64,000 nt of DNA from Rhodococcus tukisamuensis NBRC 100609 (GTDB lineage Bacteria; Actinomycetota; Actinomycetes; Mycobacteriales; Mycobacteriaceae), in NCBI RefSeq assembly GCF_001894985.1, contig NZ_BCXG01000012.1, forward strand, positions 1 to 64,000, in the 5' to 3' direction. Position 1 is the stretch's first letter. Each line of letters starts with the position of its first letter. The notes below the pieces were generated by a model. It worked only from the letters and a program-made list of their open reading frames with translations. It was not told where the DNA came from and did no database searches. The position numbers and the translations under genes are program-made. Positions 18,402 through 28,906 of the stretch are shown here, in pieces.

Positions 18402-18454
18402 GTCCCCAATGTCACATTGGATATCCCAGAGATACCTAATGTGACATTGGGGAC
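18402..18454. repeat. Double-palindrome intergenic repeat, copy 1
   Basis: A 53-base element between the convergent marP and ephE stops. The left part has CCAATGTCACATTGG, itself a palindrome, and the right part has the complementary CTAATGTGACATTGG; the outer 17 bases on each side (GTCCCCAATGTCACATT and its complement) pair perfectly, so the whole also folds as one hairpin. A second copy of matching length and layout (about 45 of 52 bases identical) is at 41148-41199, again between convergent genes. It looks like a dispersed REP-like element or shared terminator. Confidence 0.85.
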
Positions 18455-18479
18455 GGAGGTGGGGGACTGGTGGGGTCGG

Positions 18480-19409
18480 TCAGCGGGTGAGGAACTCCGC
18501 CAGCTCGGCGGTCACTTCGGCGGGGCGCTCCCGGTGCGCGTAGTGACCGGCGCCGGCGACGGTGTGCAGGCGCCGACCCGGCGCCCACCGGTTGTCGTGA
18601 CGCAGGGCGGCGGCGAGCACGTACGGGTCGTCCTGCCCATGGATCTGCAGGACCGGGATGGTCAACGCCTTGTTCATCGCCTTCATGAACCGGCGGCCGT
18701 CGGGACGCCACTGGCTGCGGAACGCCCAGCGCTGGTACTCCAGCGAGCAGTGCGCCGCGCCCGGGATCTGGATCGCCGTCCGGGCCCGGTCGACGACCTC
18801 CGTGAATTCGTCCGAGCGCTGCCACTGCTCGCCGGACCGTTCGCGGAGCAGGCGCTCCACCTCGGCGCCGCCGTTGCGGGTCAGTACCCGCTCCGGACGC
18901 CACGGCAGCTGGTAGCTCAGGAACGACGGCAGGAGGGCGCCGCGCTGGGCGCGGTCGCGCAGGACCGCCCGCTTGAGGGCGATCGGGTGCGGCGAGCTGA
19001 CCAGGGCGATCGACCGGACCAGCCGGGGGTGCAGGACGGCGGTCGACCAGCAGACCAGGCCGCCGTCCGCGTGCCCGACCAGCGTCGCGTCGGTGTGGCC
19101 GAGGGCCCGGATCAGTCCGGCGACGTCGCCGGCGAGCGTCCAGCCGTCGTAGCCGCGGGGCGGCTTGTCGGTGTCGCCGTAGCCGCGCAGGTCCATCGCT
19201 ACGGTGCGGTACCCGGCGTCGGCGAGCGCGGTCAGCTGGTGCCGCCACGACCACCAGAAGTCGGCGAAACCGTGCAGCAGCACCACCAGCGGCGCGCTGG
19301 GGTCTGCCGGGCCGGCCTCCACGGCATGGAAACGGATGCCGTTCGCGTGCACGTCGAGATGCCGCCACGGACCGTCGATGCGGGCGGTTGACGGGTCTGG
19401 GGCGGTCAC
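18480..19409 (-). CDS. ephE: Alpha/beta hydrolase, EphE-like
   Basis: A 309-residue alpha/beta hydrolase, wording close to mycobacterial EphE (Rv3670). LLHGF (45-49) supplies the oxyanion region, MDLRGYGDTDKP is typical of epoxide-hydrolase relatives, and the late GHYAHRERP gives a catalytic His. The nucleophile elbow reads G112-H113-A114-D115-G116-G117: the position normally holding Asp or Ser is Ala, with Asp one place later. So epoxide hydrolase activity is uncertain. GTG 19409. A holin-like membrane protein and nhaA follow upstream on the same strand. Confidence 0.88.
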   Translation of the reverse strand: MTAPDPSTARIDGPWRHLDVHANGIRFHAVEAGPADPSAPLVVLLHGFADFWWSWRHQLTALADAGYRTVAMDLRGYGDTDKPPRGYDGWTLAGDVAGLIRALGHTDATLVGHADGGLVCWSTAVLHPRLVRSIALVSSPHPIALKRAVLRDRAQRGALLPSFLSYQLPWRPERVLTRNGGAEVERLLRERSGEQWQRSDEFTEVVDRARTAIQIPGAAHCSLEYQRWAFRSQWRPDGRRFMKAMNKALTIPVLQIHGQDDPYVLAAALRHDNRWAPGRRLHTVAGAGHYAHRERPAEVTAELAEFLTR

Positions 19410-19436
19410 GGGCGGCGTGGCGGGCTTGATGGCCGT

Positions 19437-19979
19437 CTAGCCGGTGGTCCGGCGGGCGTACTCGCCGGGTGTGTAGTCGCCGTGCCGGTAGCTGGACTCG
19501 GCGGCGCTGGGCAGCACCGACGCGGCTTGCCGCAGCGAGTCGATGGTCTTCGCCGGTGCCCGGAGCTTGCGCACCCGCAGGTATCCGAGTCCGGCCAGCG
19601 CCGCCGTCATCAGCAGCATCAGCAGGAAGACGATGAGGAAGGCCAGCCAGCGGACGACCCACACGTCGAGCAGTTCGGCGAGGAAGAAGAAGAAGAAGAA
19701 CGCGCTGAACACGAGCACCGAGATCGCGAGGATGAAGAACAGCGAGCCCTGCAGGCCCTTCTTCACCTCGCCGGTGACCTCGGCCTTGGCCAACTCGACC
19801 TCGGCGCGGACCAGCGTGGAGACCTGTGCGGTGGCGTCCTTGACCAGGTTGCCGATGCTGGCGGTGCCCGGTGCCAGCGAGTCGACGTCGGTGAGCGGGA
19901 TCGACGAGATCGAGTTCGGGACTCCGTCTCCGGTCAGCCGCTGGGTCCTGTTGCTGCCGTTGCGGTCGCTGATGCTCAC
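19437..19979 (-). CDS. Phage-holin-family (PF07332-type) membrane protein, Rv3669-like
   Basis: A 180-residue protein: a Ser/Thr-rich N-terminus, an amphipathic helix (VKDATAQVSTLVRAEVELAKAEVTGEVKKG), then two close membrane helices (about 78-100 and 112-134) and a charged tail. The amphipathic helix plus hairpin is the pattern of the actinobacterial 'putative holin superfamily' proteins, which are chromosomal and not phage lysis genes. GTG 19979 has AGGGG upstream. Function unknown; between ephE and nhaA as in M. tuberculosis. Confidence 0.85.
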   Translation of the reverse strand: MSISDRNGSNRTQRLTGDGVPNSISSIPLTDVDSLAPGTASIGNLVKDATAQVSTLVRAEVELAKAEVTGEVKKGLQGSLFFILAISVLVFSAFFFFFFLAELLDVWVVRWLAFLIVFLLMLLMTAALAGLGYLRVRKLRAPAKTIDSLRQAASVLPSAAESSYRHGDYTPGEYARRTTG

Positions 19980-20006
19980 GTCTCGCCCCTGTCTCGTCGT
20001 CGTTCG

Positions 20007-21212
20007 TCAGCCGTTGTCGGCCGGTTCGGCCTGGGTGCGGGCGTCGTGGACGCGCCCCCGGCGCAACAGTAGCGCCGACCCGATCAGTGACGCAGCCAAG
20101 GACGTCAGCAGCACCGCCGCCTTGGCCTTCTCCTGTTCGGCGCCCTCGAGTGCGAGTTCGGCCACGAGAAGGCTAACGGTGAAGCCGATCGCGCCGAGCA
20201 CCGACAGGGCGAACATGTCGCGGAAGTCGAGCCCGGCCGGCTTGACGGCGATCCGCAGCCGGACCACGAGCCAGGAGACGCCGAAGATGCCGATGGTCTT
20301 GCCCAGCAGCAAGCCGAGGATGATCGCCAATGTCAGCCGGTCGGTGAACATCGTGCCGAGCACCTCTGCGTTCACCGGGACACCCGACGCGAACAGGGCG
20401 AACACGGGCACACAGAACCCGGCCGAGTACGGCTGGATGCGGTGTTCGAGTCGGGTGGCGGGGGCCTCGTCCTCGCCCGGGTCCGGTCGCACCCGGGTCA
20501 ACAGGCCGAGCACCACGCCGGCCAGGGTGGCGTGGATCCCGGCCTCGTGCACGGCGTACCAGACGAACATTGCCAGCGGGACGTACAGCAGCGGCGTGGT
20601 GATCCGGCGGTGCTGCGCGAACCAGTACAGGGCCGCGCCGGCGACCGCGGCGAGCAGCCAGAGCATCGCGATGGACGCGGTGAACACGGTCGCGATGATG
20701 ATGATGGCCAGCAGGTCGTCCACGACGGCGAGGCTGAGCAGGAACACCCGGGCGCCGGCCGGGATCCGGGAGCCGGTCAGGGCCAGCACACCCAGCGCGA
20801 ACGCGATGTCGGTGGCGACCGGGATCGCCCAGGCCTGTTCGATTCCCGGCTCGCCCCAGCCGACTGCCAGTGCGATCAGCGCGGGGGTGACGACGCCGCC
20901 GACCGCCGCGATGATCGGGAGCATCGCCTTCTTGCGGTCGGAGAGTTCGCCGACGACCAGTTCTCGTTTGAGTTCGAGGCCCGCGACGAAGAAGAACACG
21001 GCGAGCAGCGCGTCCTGGGCCCATGTGCCGAGGCTGAGGTTGAGGTGCAGTGCGCTCGGCCCGACCTGGAAGTCGCGCAGCGAGAAGTAGGCGTCGGACC
21101 AGGCGGAGTTCGCCCAGAGCACGGCGACCGCGGCGGCGATCAGGAGGATGGACCCACCGACCGTCTCGGTCCGTAGGTAGCGGGAAAGTTCGGAACGCAC
21201 TTGCGTGATCAC
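20007..21212 (-). CDS. nhaA: Na+/H+ antiporter NhaA
   Basis: A 401-residue antiporter with about 11-12 membrane helices. The ion site is conserved: D135 in ATDIAFALG and the pair D165-D166 in VVDDLLAI; the assembly region LGLLLGKTIGIFGVSWL and the Lys in the helix 10 equivalent (GKTIG) are also present. It exports Na+ in exchange for protons and helps in alkaline or saline conditions. GTG 21212. Divergent from the MHS transporter gene with 212 bases between, which include no obvious operator. Confidence 0.95.
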   Translation of the reverse strand: MITQVRSELSRYLRTETVGGSILLIAAAVAVLWANSAWSDAYFSLRDFQVGPSALHLNLSLGTWAQDALLAVFFFVAGLELKRELVVGELSDRKKAMLPIIAAVGGVVTPALIALAVGWGEPGIEQAWAIPVATDIAFALGVLALTGSRIPAGARVFLLSLAVVDDLLAIIIIATVFTASIAMLWLLAAVAGAALYWFAQHRRITTPLLYVPLAMFVWYAVHEAGIHATLAGVVLGLLTRVRPDPGEDEAPATRLEHRIQPYSAGFCVPVFALFASGVPVNAEVLGTMFTDRLTLAIILGLLLGKTIGIFGVSWLVVRLRIAVKPAGLDFRDMFALSVLGAIGFTVSLLVAELALEGAEQEKAKAAVLLTSLAASLIGSALLLRRGRVHDARTQAEPADNG

Positions 21213-21424
21213 GTGGCCGGTCTCCTGTGGTGAAGAGGGCGTGCAGGGGCTGTTTGCCGACCAGACTTCCCGGCGCTCCGGCTGGAATCTTAACGCCTTC
21301 CTGGCGTGACGGTGGCGACGGCGCGGACCTGAAAGTTCGTTCCGCTAAAGGTTCCGATAATGTATTTCCCACAGTGTGGACGGTCTTGGTCCACGCCTTA
21401 GCGGTTTTGTGCAGGAGATTCCGG

Positions 21425-22804
21425 ATGAGTCAGGCCCCCGACGTCGTGATCGACCCGCCAGTGAAGGCGGTCGCGGAGGCCAAGGAGGTGCCGCGCAGCC
21501 GCATCGTGGTGGCCAGCACAATCGGCACCTCGATCGAGTTCTACGACTTCTACATCTATGCGACCGCGGCCGTGTCCGTGTTCCCGCATCTGTTCTTCCC
21601 CAAGGGCAACGACACCACCGCGCTGCTCGCCTCGCTGGCGACGTTCGGCCTGGCCTTCGTCGCCCGGCCGCTCGGCTCGATCGTCTTCGGACACTTCGGT
21701 GACCGTATCGGTCGCAAGGCCACCCTGGTCGGCTCGCTGCTCACCATGGGCGTCGCGACGTTCCTCATCGGCCTGTTGCCCACCTACCACCAGATCGGCA
21801 TCGTCGCGCCGGCGTTGCTGGCGCTGATGCGGTTCTGCCAAGGCCTCGGGCTCGGCGGGGAGTGGTCGGGCGCCGCGCTGCTCGCCACCGAGACCGCGAA
21901 GAAGGGCAAGCGTGCCTGGGCCGCGATGTGGCCGCAGCTGGGCGCACCGATCGGGTTCTTCCTCGCCAACGGGCTGTTCCTGATCATCACGCTGTTCATG
22001 GACCACGACACCTCGAATCCCGACCTGGACGGCGCGTTCCTCAGCTGGGGCTGGCGGATCCCGTTCCTGCTCAGCGCCGTCATGGTCATGATCGGTCTCT
22101 ACGTGCGTCTCAAGCTGGAGGAGACGCCGGTCTTCGCGCGGGCCGTGGCCAACGGGGAGAAGGTCAAGACCCCGCTCGCCGAGGTGTTCAAGACCAGCTG
22201 GCGCCAGCTGATCATCGGCACGTTCGTGATGCTCGCGACGTACACGCTCTTCTACATCATGACCACCTGGGTGCTCAGCCACGGCACTGGCAAGACCCCG
22301 GCACACGGCGGCACCGGGGTCGGCTTCCAGTACACCGACTTCCTGGTGCTCCAGCTGGTCGCGGTCTTCTTCTTCGCGGGCGCGATCCCGATCTCGGGCT
22401 GGCTGGCCGACCGCTACGGCCGGCGCATCACCCTGCTGGTGATCACCGGGCTGATCATGGTCTTCGGCCTCTCCTTCGGGCTGCTGCTCGACCCGGTGGG
22501 CATGGGCGAGGGCCGGATGCTGGTCTTCCTCGTCATCGGCATGGTGCTCATGGGTCTGACCTTCGGGCCGATGAGCGCGGTGCTGCCCGAGCTGTTCCCG
22601 ACCAACGTCCGCTACACCGGGTCGGGCATCGCCTACAACACGGCGAGCATCCTCGGGGCGGCGGTCGCCCCGTTCATCGCCACCTGGCTGGCGACGTCGT
22701 ACGGTGTCGGCTGGGTCGGCATCTACCTGCTGATCGCGGCGGCGATCACGTTCGTCGCGCTGCTGGTGATGCGCGAGACCAAGGACGCCTCCCTGGACGG
22801 CTGA
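21425..22804 (+). CDS. MFS transporter, metabolite:H+ symporter (MHS) family
   Basis: A 459-residue MFS protein of the MHS group (shikimate, proline/betaine and alpha-ketoglutarate permeases). Diagnostic wording: VVASTIGTSIEFYDFYIYATAA at helix 1, GHFGDRIGRKATLV after helix 2, CQGLGLGGEWSGAALLATE in helix 4, and LADRYGRR between helices 8 and 9. The substrate is likely a small organic acid or osmolyte; sequence alone does not say which. ATG 21425 has CAGGAG upstream. It ends 7 bases from the convergent dehydrogenase gene. Confidence 0.93.
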   Translation: MSQAPDVVIDPPVKAVAEAKEVPRSRIVVASTIGTSIEFYDFYIYATAAVSVFPHLFFPKGNDTTALLASLATFGLAFVARPLGSIVFGHFGDRIGRKATLVGSLLTMGVATFLIGLLPTYHQIGIVAPALLALMRFCQGLGLGGEWSGAALLATETAKKGKRAWAAMWPQLGAPIGFFLANGLFLIITLFMDHDTSNPDLDGAFLSWGWRIPFLLSAVMVMIGLYVRLKLEETPVFARAVANGEKVKTPLAEVFKTSWRQLIIGTFVMLATYTLFYIMTTWVLSHGTGKTPAHGGTGVGFQYTDFLVLQLVAVFFFAGAIPISGWLADRYGRRITLLVITGLIMVFGLSFGLLLDPVGMGEGRMLVFLVIGMVLMGLTFGPMSAVLPELFPTNVRYTGSGIAYNTASILGAAVAPFIATWLATSYGVGWVGIYLLIAAAITFVALLVMRETKDASLDG

Positions 22805-22811
22805 TGCCGGG

Positions 22812-23957
22812 TCAGGCGACGGCCTCGACCGGGTGCGGGTACTGCGCGGCGCGGTGCTGGAACGAGACGATGCTCGGGTTCTGGATCACCCCGTCGCGGA
22901 TCTCGATGGCCCGGGAGATGGTCGTGTCGGCGTCCCAGGCGTCGGCGCCGGAGATCACCGTCCGCAGGTGCGGCAGCAGGGCCTCGCTGATCTCCCAGGT
23001 CGCGGAGTTCCACAGGTGCGACGGGCTGTGGTCGACGGCGTAGTAGTGCACGTTGTCGCCGACGACGAAGCTGGGCTGCGCGAACGTCGTCGGGCGGGCC
23101 CAGCTGAAGCCCATGCCCTCGTCGCAGGACACGTCGACGATGACGCTGCCGGGGGCGAACCCGGCGAGGTCGCCCTCGTCCAGGAAGGTCAGCGGCGCGT
23201 CGGTGTCCTGCAGGGTGCAGTTGACCACGATGTCGTTGGCGGCGAGGAAGTCCGCCAGCGGCACCGGGCCGCCGTCGGTGACGACGCAGCTGCGGGTCGG
23301 GTGGTCCGGGTCGTGCGCGACGTGGACGATCCGCGCCGAGTGGATCGGCGAGCCGACCGCGGCGGCCTTCCGGTTGGTGAGGACCTGCACCTCGTCGACG
23401 CCGAGGGCGTTGAGCGCGGTCACGGCGCCGCGGGCGGTGGCGCCGAAGCCGATGACGACCGCCCGCAGTCGACGGCCGTAGTCGCCCGTCGACCCGACGA
23501 GCTCGAGGGCGTGCAGCACCGAGCAGTACCCCGCGAGCTCGTTGTTCTTGTGGAAGACGTGCAGGCCGAAACCGCCGTCGGCGGTCCAGTGGTTCATCGC
23601 CTCGAAGGCGATCAGCGTCAGCTTCTGGTCGATCGCGAGCTGGGTGATGCCGGCGTCCTGGACGCAGTGCGGCCAGCCCCACAGGGTCTGCCCCTCACGC
23701 AGTTCGGCCAGGTCCTCGCGTTGCGGCTTGGGTAACAGCACGACGTCGCAGTCGGCAATCAGCTCGTCGCGGGAGCGGATCCCCGCGACGAGGGGCGCCA
23801 ACGCGTCGTCGCTGACGCCGAACGGCGTTCCGTAGCCGCGTTCGAGGTAGAGGTGCGCACGCAGGTCGGGATCGATACGCGGGAAGTGCATCGGATGGAT
23901 GGGCAGCCGTCGCTCGTTCTCCTTGTGGGAGTGCGCGAAGACGCCAAGGTCAATCAT
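22812..23957 (-). CDS. AlaDH/PNT-type dehydrogenase, N5-(carboxyethyl)ornithine synthase-like
   Basis: A 381-residue enzyme of the alanine dehydrogenase/transhydrogenase fold. The N-terminal domain starts MIDLGVFAHSHKENERRLPIHP, the block containing the substrate Lys/Arg of this family; the NAD(P) Rossmann motif is VVIGFGATARGAVTALNALG (about 167-186). Wording resembles N5-(carboxyethyl)ornithine synthases, which reductively couple an amino acid to pyruvate, more than alanine dehydrogenase. The reaction here is inferred. ATG 23957. The 44-residue basic protein gene lies 60 bases upstream on the same strand. Confidence 0.82.
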   Translation of the reverse strand: MIDLGVFAHSHKENERRLPIHPMHFPRIDPDLRAHLYLERGYGTPFGVSDDALAPLVAGIRSRDELIADCDVVLLPKPQREDLAELREGQTLWGWPHCVQDAGITQLAIDQKLTLIAFEAMNHWTADGGFGLHVFHKNNELAGYCSVLHALELVGSTGDYGRRLRAVVIGFGATARGAVTALNALGVDEVQVLTNRKAAAVGSPIHSARIVHVAHDPDHPTRSCVVTDGGPVPLADFLAANDIVVNCTLQDTDAPLTFLDEGDLAGFAPGSVIVDVSCDEGMGFSWARPTTFAQPSFVVGDNVHYYAVDHSPSHLWNSATWEISEALLPHLRTVISGADAWDADTTISRAIEIRDGVIQNPSIVSFQHRAAQYPHPVEAVA

Positions 23958-24017
23958 ATGCAGTTGTCTCCTGAAGGTGTCGATCGCAAGTGGTTGAAAA
24001 TCAACACTTTTGGTGCG

Positions 24018-24152
24018 TCAGCGCTTCTTTGCCTTCGCGACGATCTCGACGTCTGGCACGCCGTCGGTCTTCGACCGCTTCTCTGCGCGCTTTTCCTTCA
24101 GCGACTTGCCGGATTTTTTCGTCATGGTGTTGCGAGGTGACTTGTCCGACAT
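24018..24152 (-). CDS. 44-residue basic protein
   Basis: A short frame from ATG 24152 to TGA at 24018: 44 residues beginning MSDKSPRNTMTKKSGKSLKE and ending KAKKR. About 14 Lys and 5 Arg make it strongly basic; the centre (SLKEKRAEKRSKTD) is a probable helix. The wording is that of small conserved actinobacterial proteins whose role is unknown, which is the main reason to accept it. The upstream AAGGGACCACC gives a plausible ribosome site. It could bind nucleic acid or ribosomes, a guess from charge only. Confidence 0.65.
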   Translation of the reverse strand: MSDKSPRNTMTKKSGKSLKEKRAEKRSKTDGVPDVEIVAKAKKR

Positions 24153-24256
24153 GGTGGTCCCTTGATTGGGAACCTGAACGGTCCCGGGCCACCGACCCTA
24201 CGCGTCATTCGGGCTTCCCGTCGCCAAGTGCCCTGGCCCGACGCCCGCCGGACCGT

Positions 24257-26581
24257 TCAGTCCGGCGGCTCGTGGCTCTGTTCGACGACCCACGCGGCGA
24301 TCTGCGCGCGCGAGGTGAACCCGAGTTTCGACAGCACGTGCTCGACGTGCCCCTGCGCGGTGCGTTGCGAGATCACCAACTGTTCGGCGATGGCCCGGTT
24401 GGTCAGGCCGCGGGCCACCAGGTCGGCGACCTCCTGCTCACGGGGGGTCAGGTCGGCGGCAGGATGGCCCGTCGCCGGCTCGGCGGGCGGCGGCTCGTCG
24501 CCGACCGCGAACGCGACGATCTCGTCGAGTGTGAGTCCGGCGCCCTGCCGCAGCGCCGTCTCGAAGGCGCGTTGGCCGAGTGCGCTGCGGGCATGCTGCT
24601 CGCACTCGTCGTGGAAGGTCCGCAACCCCGGGATGACCACGCCCGAGTTGCCCCCGGCCTGCCACAGGACCTGCGCGCCGCCGAGCATCACCGCGGCGCG
24701 CTGGAACTGGTGCATGTCGGCCGTGATCCAGGCCAGCGTCTCGACGCAGACGGCCGAGCCGAGCGGGTCGTCCACCACGCCGCTCAGTCGTAGTCCCTGC
24801 TCGAGCAGGGGTCGCGCCCGGTCCGGATCCTGTTGCCACAGAGCAAGTCCGAGTGTGCACAGCGCGTACGAGCGGTACACCGACTCCTGATGCGGCTCGG
24901 TGATCGCGAGGACTTCCTCGGCGGCCGCGGTGGCCCGCGGGGTGTCGCCGAGCAGGGCAGAGGCCATGGAGAGCCCGAGCAGGGTGGACACGTGGCGCAG
25001 CCGGTCGTCCTCGCCCCGAACCGTGTCGAGGATCCCGTCGAGGAACCGGACGGCCCGTTCCGGATCACCGGTGTAGATCGCGAGGTGCCCGGTGGCATGC
25101 GCGACAAGGGTGTCGGCCTCGGGGTCGCCGAGGGCGGCGGCGGCCTCGCGGGCCTGTTCCACCATCGCCGCCCCGGTGACGATGTCGTCCTGGTTGCCGG
25201 CCAGGACCGCGCCCGCGCACAGCGCCTCGACCCGTTCGAGCGTAGGTGCGCCGCCCTGGGCCTCGAGGGTGCGGTCGAGCCAGCGCCGGCCCTCGCCGAG
25301 CAGGCCTCGGGAGAGCCAGAACAGGTAGGCGGCGTTGGTGATTCGCAGCCCGGCCTCGGCCTCGCCGGGCTCCGCGATGCAGTACTCGAGCGCGTCCCGG
25401 AGATTGGCCTGCTCCCGGGCCAGCCGGGCGATCCACTCCGGCTGGGCCGGACCGATCCACTCGGCCTCCGCCCGGGCGGTCAGTCGGGCGTACCAGTCGC
25501 GGTGCCTGCGGCGCAGGTCGGCTTCCTCGCCGGCCTCTGCCAGCCGCTCGAGGCCGTAGTCGCGGAGGGTCTCGAGCAGTCGGTATCGCACCACCCCGTC
25601 GGGCTGCTCGCGGATGAGGATCGACTTGTCGACGAGGGACGCGACGAGGTCGAGCAGCTCGTCCGGCGTCAGGTCCCCGGCCGCGACGCCCTCCGCGCCG
25701 TCGAGTTCGAAGCCGCGGGCGAACACGGCCAGCCGACGCCACAGCCGACGCTCGGTCTCCGTGCACAGGTCGTGGCTCCAGTCGATGCACATTCGCAGCG
25801 TCTGCTGCCTGCTCGGCGCACCGCGACTGCCCGCGTTCAGCAGCCGGTACCGGTCGTTGAGCCGGTCGAGGATCTGGTCCGCCGACAGTGCCCGCAGCCG
25901 GGCGGCGGCGAGTTCGAGTGGCAGCGGCAGCCCGTCCAGTTTGTCGCAGATCCGGGCGATCGTCGTATGGTTGTCGGCGGTGAGTTCGAATCCGGACACC
26001 GCGGTGGCGGCGCGTTCGACGAACAGCGTCACCGCCTCGTACTGCGCGAGCCCCTGCACGCTGCCGGTCCGGTCCGGGTCCGGGACCGTCATCGGCGGGA
26101 CGCGCAACGTCGTCTCGCCGCCGATCAGCAGCGGCTCCCGGCTGGTGGCCAGGATGCGCAGCTCGGGGCAGGTGCGCAGCAGCGCCTCCGCGAGCTTCGC
26201 GACCGCGTCGACGAGGTGCTCGCAGTTGTCGAGGACGAGAAGGACCCGGTGGTCCCCGACCAAGTCGGTGAGCAGCCGCAGCGGGGAGGGGGCCGACTGC
26301 TCCCTCAGCCCGAGGGCCGCGGCGACGGTGTCGGGCACGAGCTCCGGGTCGGTTTGTTCGCCGAGTTCGACCAGCCACACGCCGTCGTCGAACGCGCGCT
26401 GAGACTCGGCCGCGACCCGGAGGGAGAGCCGGGTCTTGCCCACTCCGCCCATCCCGGTCAGGGTCACCAGGCGCGAGAGGGCCAGGAGCCGTCTGGCCTC
26501 GGTCACCTCGCGGCGCCGGCCGACAAAACTGGTCAGGTCCAAGGGCAGGTTGCCGACCCTGCCCCGCACGGAGGGCGCCAT
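24257..26581 (-). CDS. Large LuxR-family regulator with NB-ARC/STAND ATPase domain
   Basis: A 774-residue signal-transduction ATPase. LTSFVGRRREVTEARRLL starts the STAND domain; Walker A is TLTGMGGVGKTRL, Walker B is VLLVLDNCEHLVDAV, then ILATSREPL (sensor). The middle (about 350-690) is helical and repeat-like, fitting TPR-type ligand sensing. The C-terminal LuxR helix-turn-helix starts at LTPREQEVADLVARGLTNRAIAEQL. No N-terminal DNA-binding domain, so it is unlike SARP regulators. It lies just downstream of acs on the same strand but a hairpin separates them. Targets unknown. Confidence 0.92.
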   Translation of the reverse strand: MAPSVRGRVGNLPLDLTSFVGRRREVTEARRLLALSRLVTLTGMGGVGKTRLSLRVAAESQRAFDDGVWLVELGEQTDPELVPDTVAAALGLREQSAPSPLRLLTDLVGDHRVLLVLDNCEHLVDAVAKLAEALLRTCPELRILATSREPLLIGGETTLRVPPMTVPDPDRTGSVQGLAQYEAVTLFVERAATAVSGFELTADNHTTIARICDKLDGLPLPLELAAARLRALSADQILDRLNDRYRLLNAGSRGAPSRQQTLRMCIDWSHDLCTETERRLWRRLAVFARGFELDGAEGVAAGDLTPDELLDLVASLVDKSILIREQPDGVVRYRLLETLRDYGLERLAEAGEEADLRRRHRDWYARLTARAEAEWIGPAQPEWIARLAREQANLRDALEYCIAEPGEAEAGLRITNAAYLFWLSRGLLGEGRRWLDRTLEAQGGAPTLERVEALCAGAVLAGNQDDIVTGAAMVEQAREAAAALGDPEADTLVAHATGHLAIYTGDPERAVRFLDGILDTVRGEDDRLRHVSTLLGLSMASALLGDTPRATAAAEEVLAITEPHQESVYRSYALCTLGLALWQQDPDRARPLLEQGLRLSGVVDDPLGSAVCVETLAWITADMHQFQRAAVMLGGAQVLWQAGGNSGVVIPGLRTFHDECEQHARSALGQRAFETALRQGAGLTLDEIVAFAVGDEPPPAEPATGHPAADLTPREQEVADLVARGLTNRAIAEQLVISQRTAQGHVEHVLSKLGFTSRAQIAAWVVEQSHEPPD

Positions 26582-26720
26582 CGATCAGTGCCTCCAGCCT
26601 CGCGCTCCCCTGTGGTCACGGTACCCCGCGGCGGGTGCCGAGCGGTGGGAACTTGTCGCCGCACCGGCCGTCGCGGAGGACAGGCCGGGGGCTGCTCGGC
26701 CCGTCGCCGGGCGGAGACGA

Positions 26721-26754
26721 AGGTGCCCTCCGCGCGACTGCGCGAAGGGCACCT
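26721..26754 (-). terminator. Hairpin terminator after acs
   Basis: AGGTGCCCT (26721-26729) pairs with AGGGCACCT (26746-26754), with inner CGCGC/GCGCG arms around GACT. It is 20 bases beyond the acs stop, on the way to the LuxR gene. Confidence 0.75.
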
Positions 26755-26774
26755 GTCGGTGTCGCTGCGGCGGG

Positions 26775-28721
<1,947 letters not shown>

Positions 28722-28768
28722 GTCGCCCGTACCCCTTTCGGTGAGTCGTCGGCGCGCATTTGCGCTGC

Positions 28769-28784
28769 TGTGAGCGTAGTCACA
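28769..28784. promoter_or_regulatory. Perfect Crp box upstream of acs
   Basis: TGTGA-GCGTAG-TCACA matches the Crp consensus at all ten fixed bases. It overlaps a further perfect palindrome GTCACATGTGAC (28779-28790). It lies 48 bases before the acs start codon in the acs/VOC divergent region; crp itself is in this window. The same sites could also affect the VOC gene at 28907. Confidence 0.8.
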
Positions 28785-28906
28785 TGTGACGGGGAGCGCA
28801 CCGTTGCACCCGGCTGCAACCCCCGTTGCTGCGGCAACCGGTCGAATTCACACGACCGACGGTTGGCCGACGCGACGAGTGGCCGGCGCGGTGTTGTGAT
28901 GGATGG

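Noticed and set aside
18402-18454. Crp binding sites in the double palindrome
   Set aside because: TGTGA and TCACA are present but in the reverse order and wrong spacing for TGTGA-N6-TCACA.
19437-19979. Prophage holin
   Set aside because: No endolysin or phage gene nearby; the family is a chromosomal actinobacterial membrane protein and the neighbours are conserved.
24001-24192. 63-residue minus-strand frame over the small-protein gap
   Set aside because: The other frame (24018-24152) has a ribosome site and consistent basic wording; this one does not.
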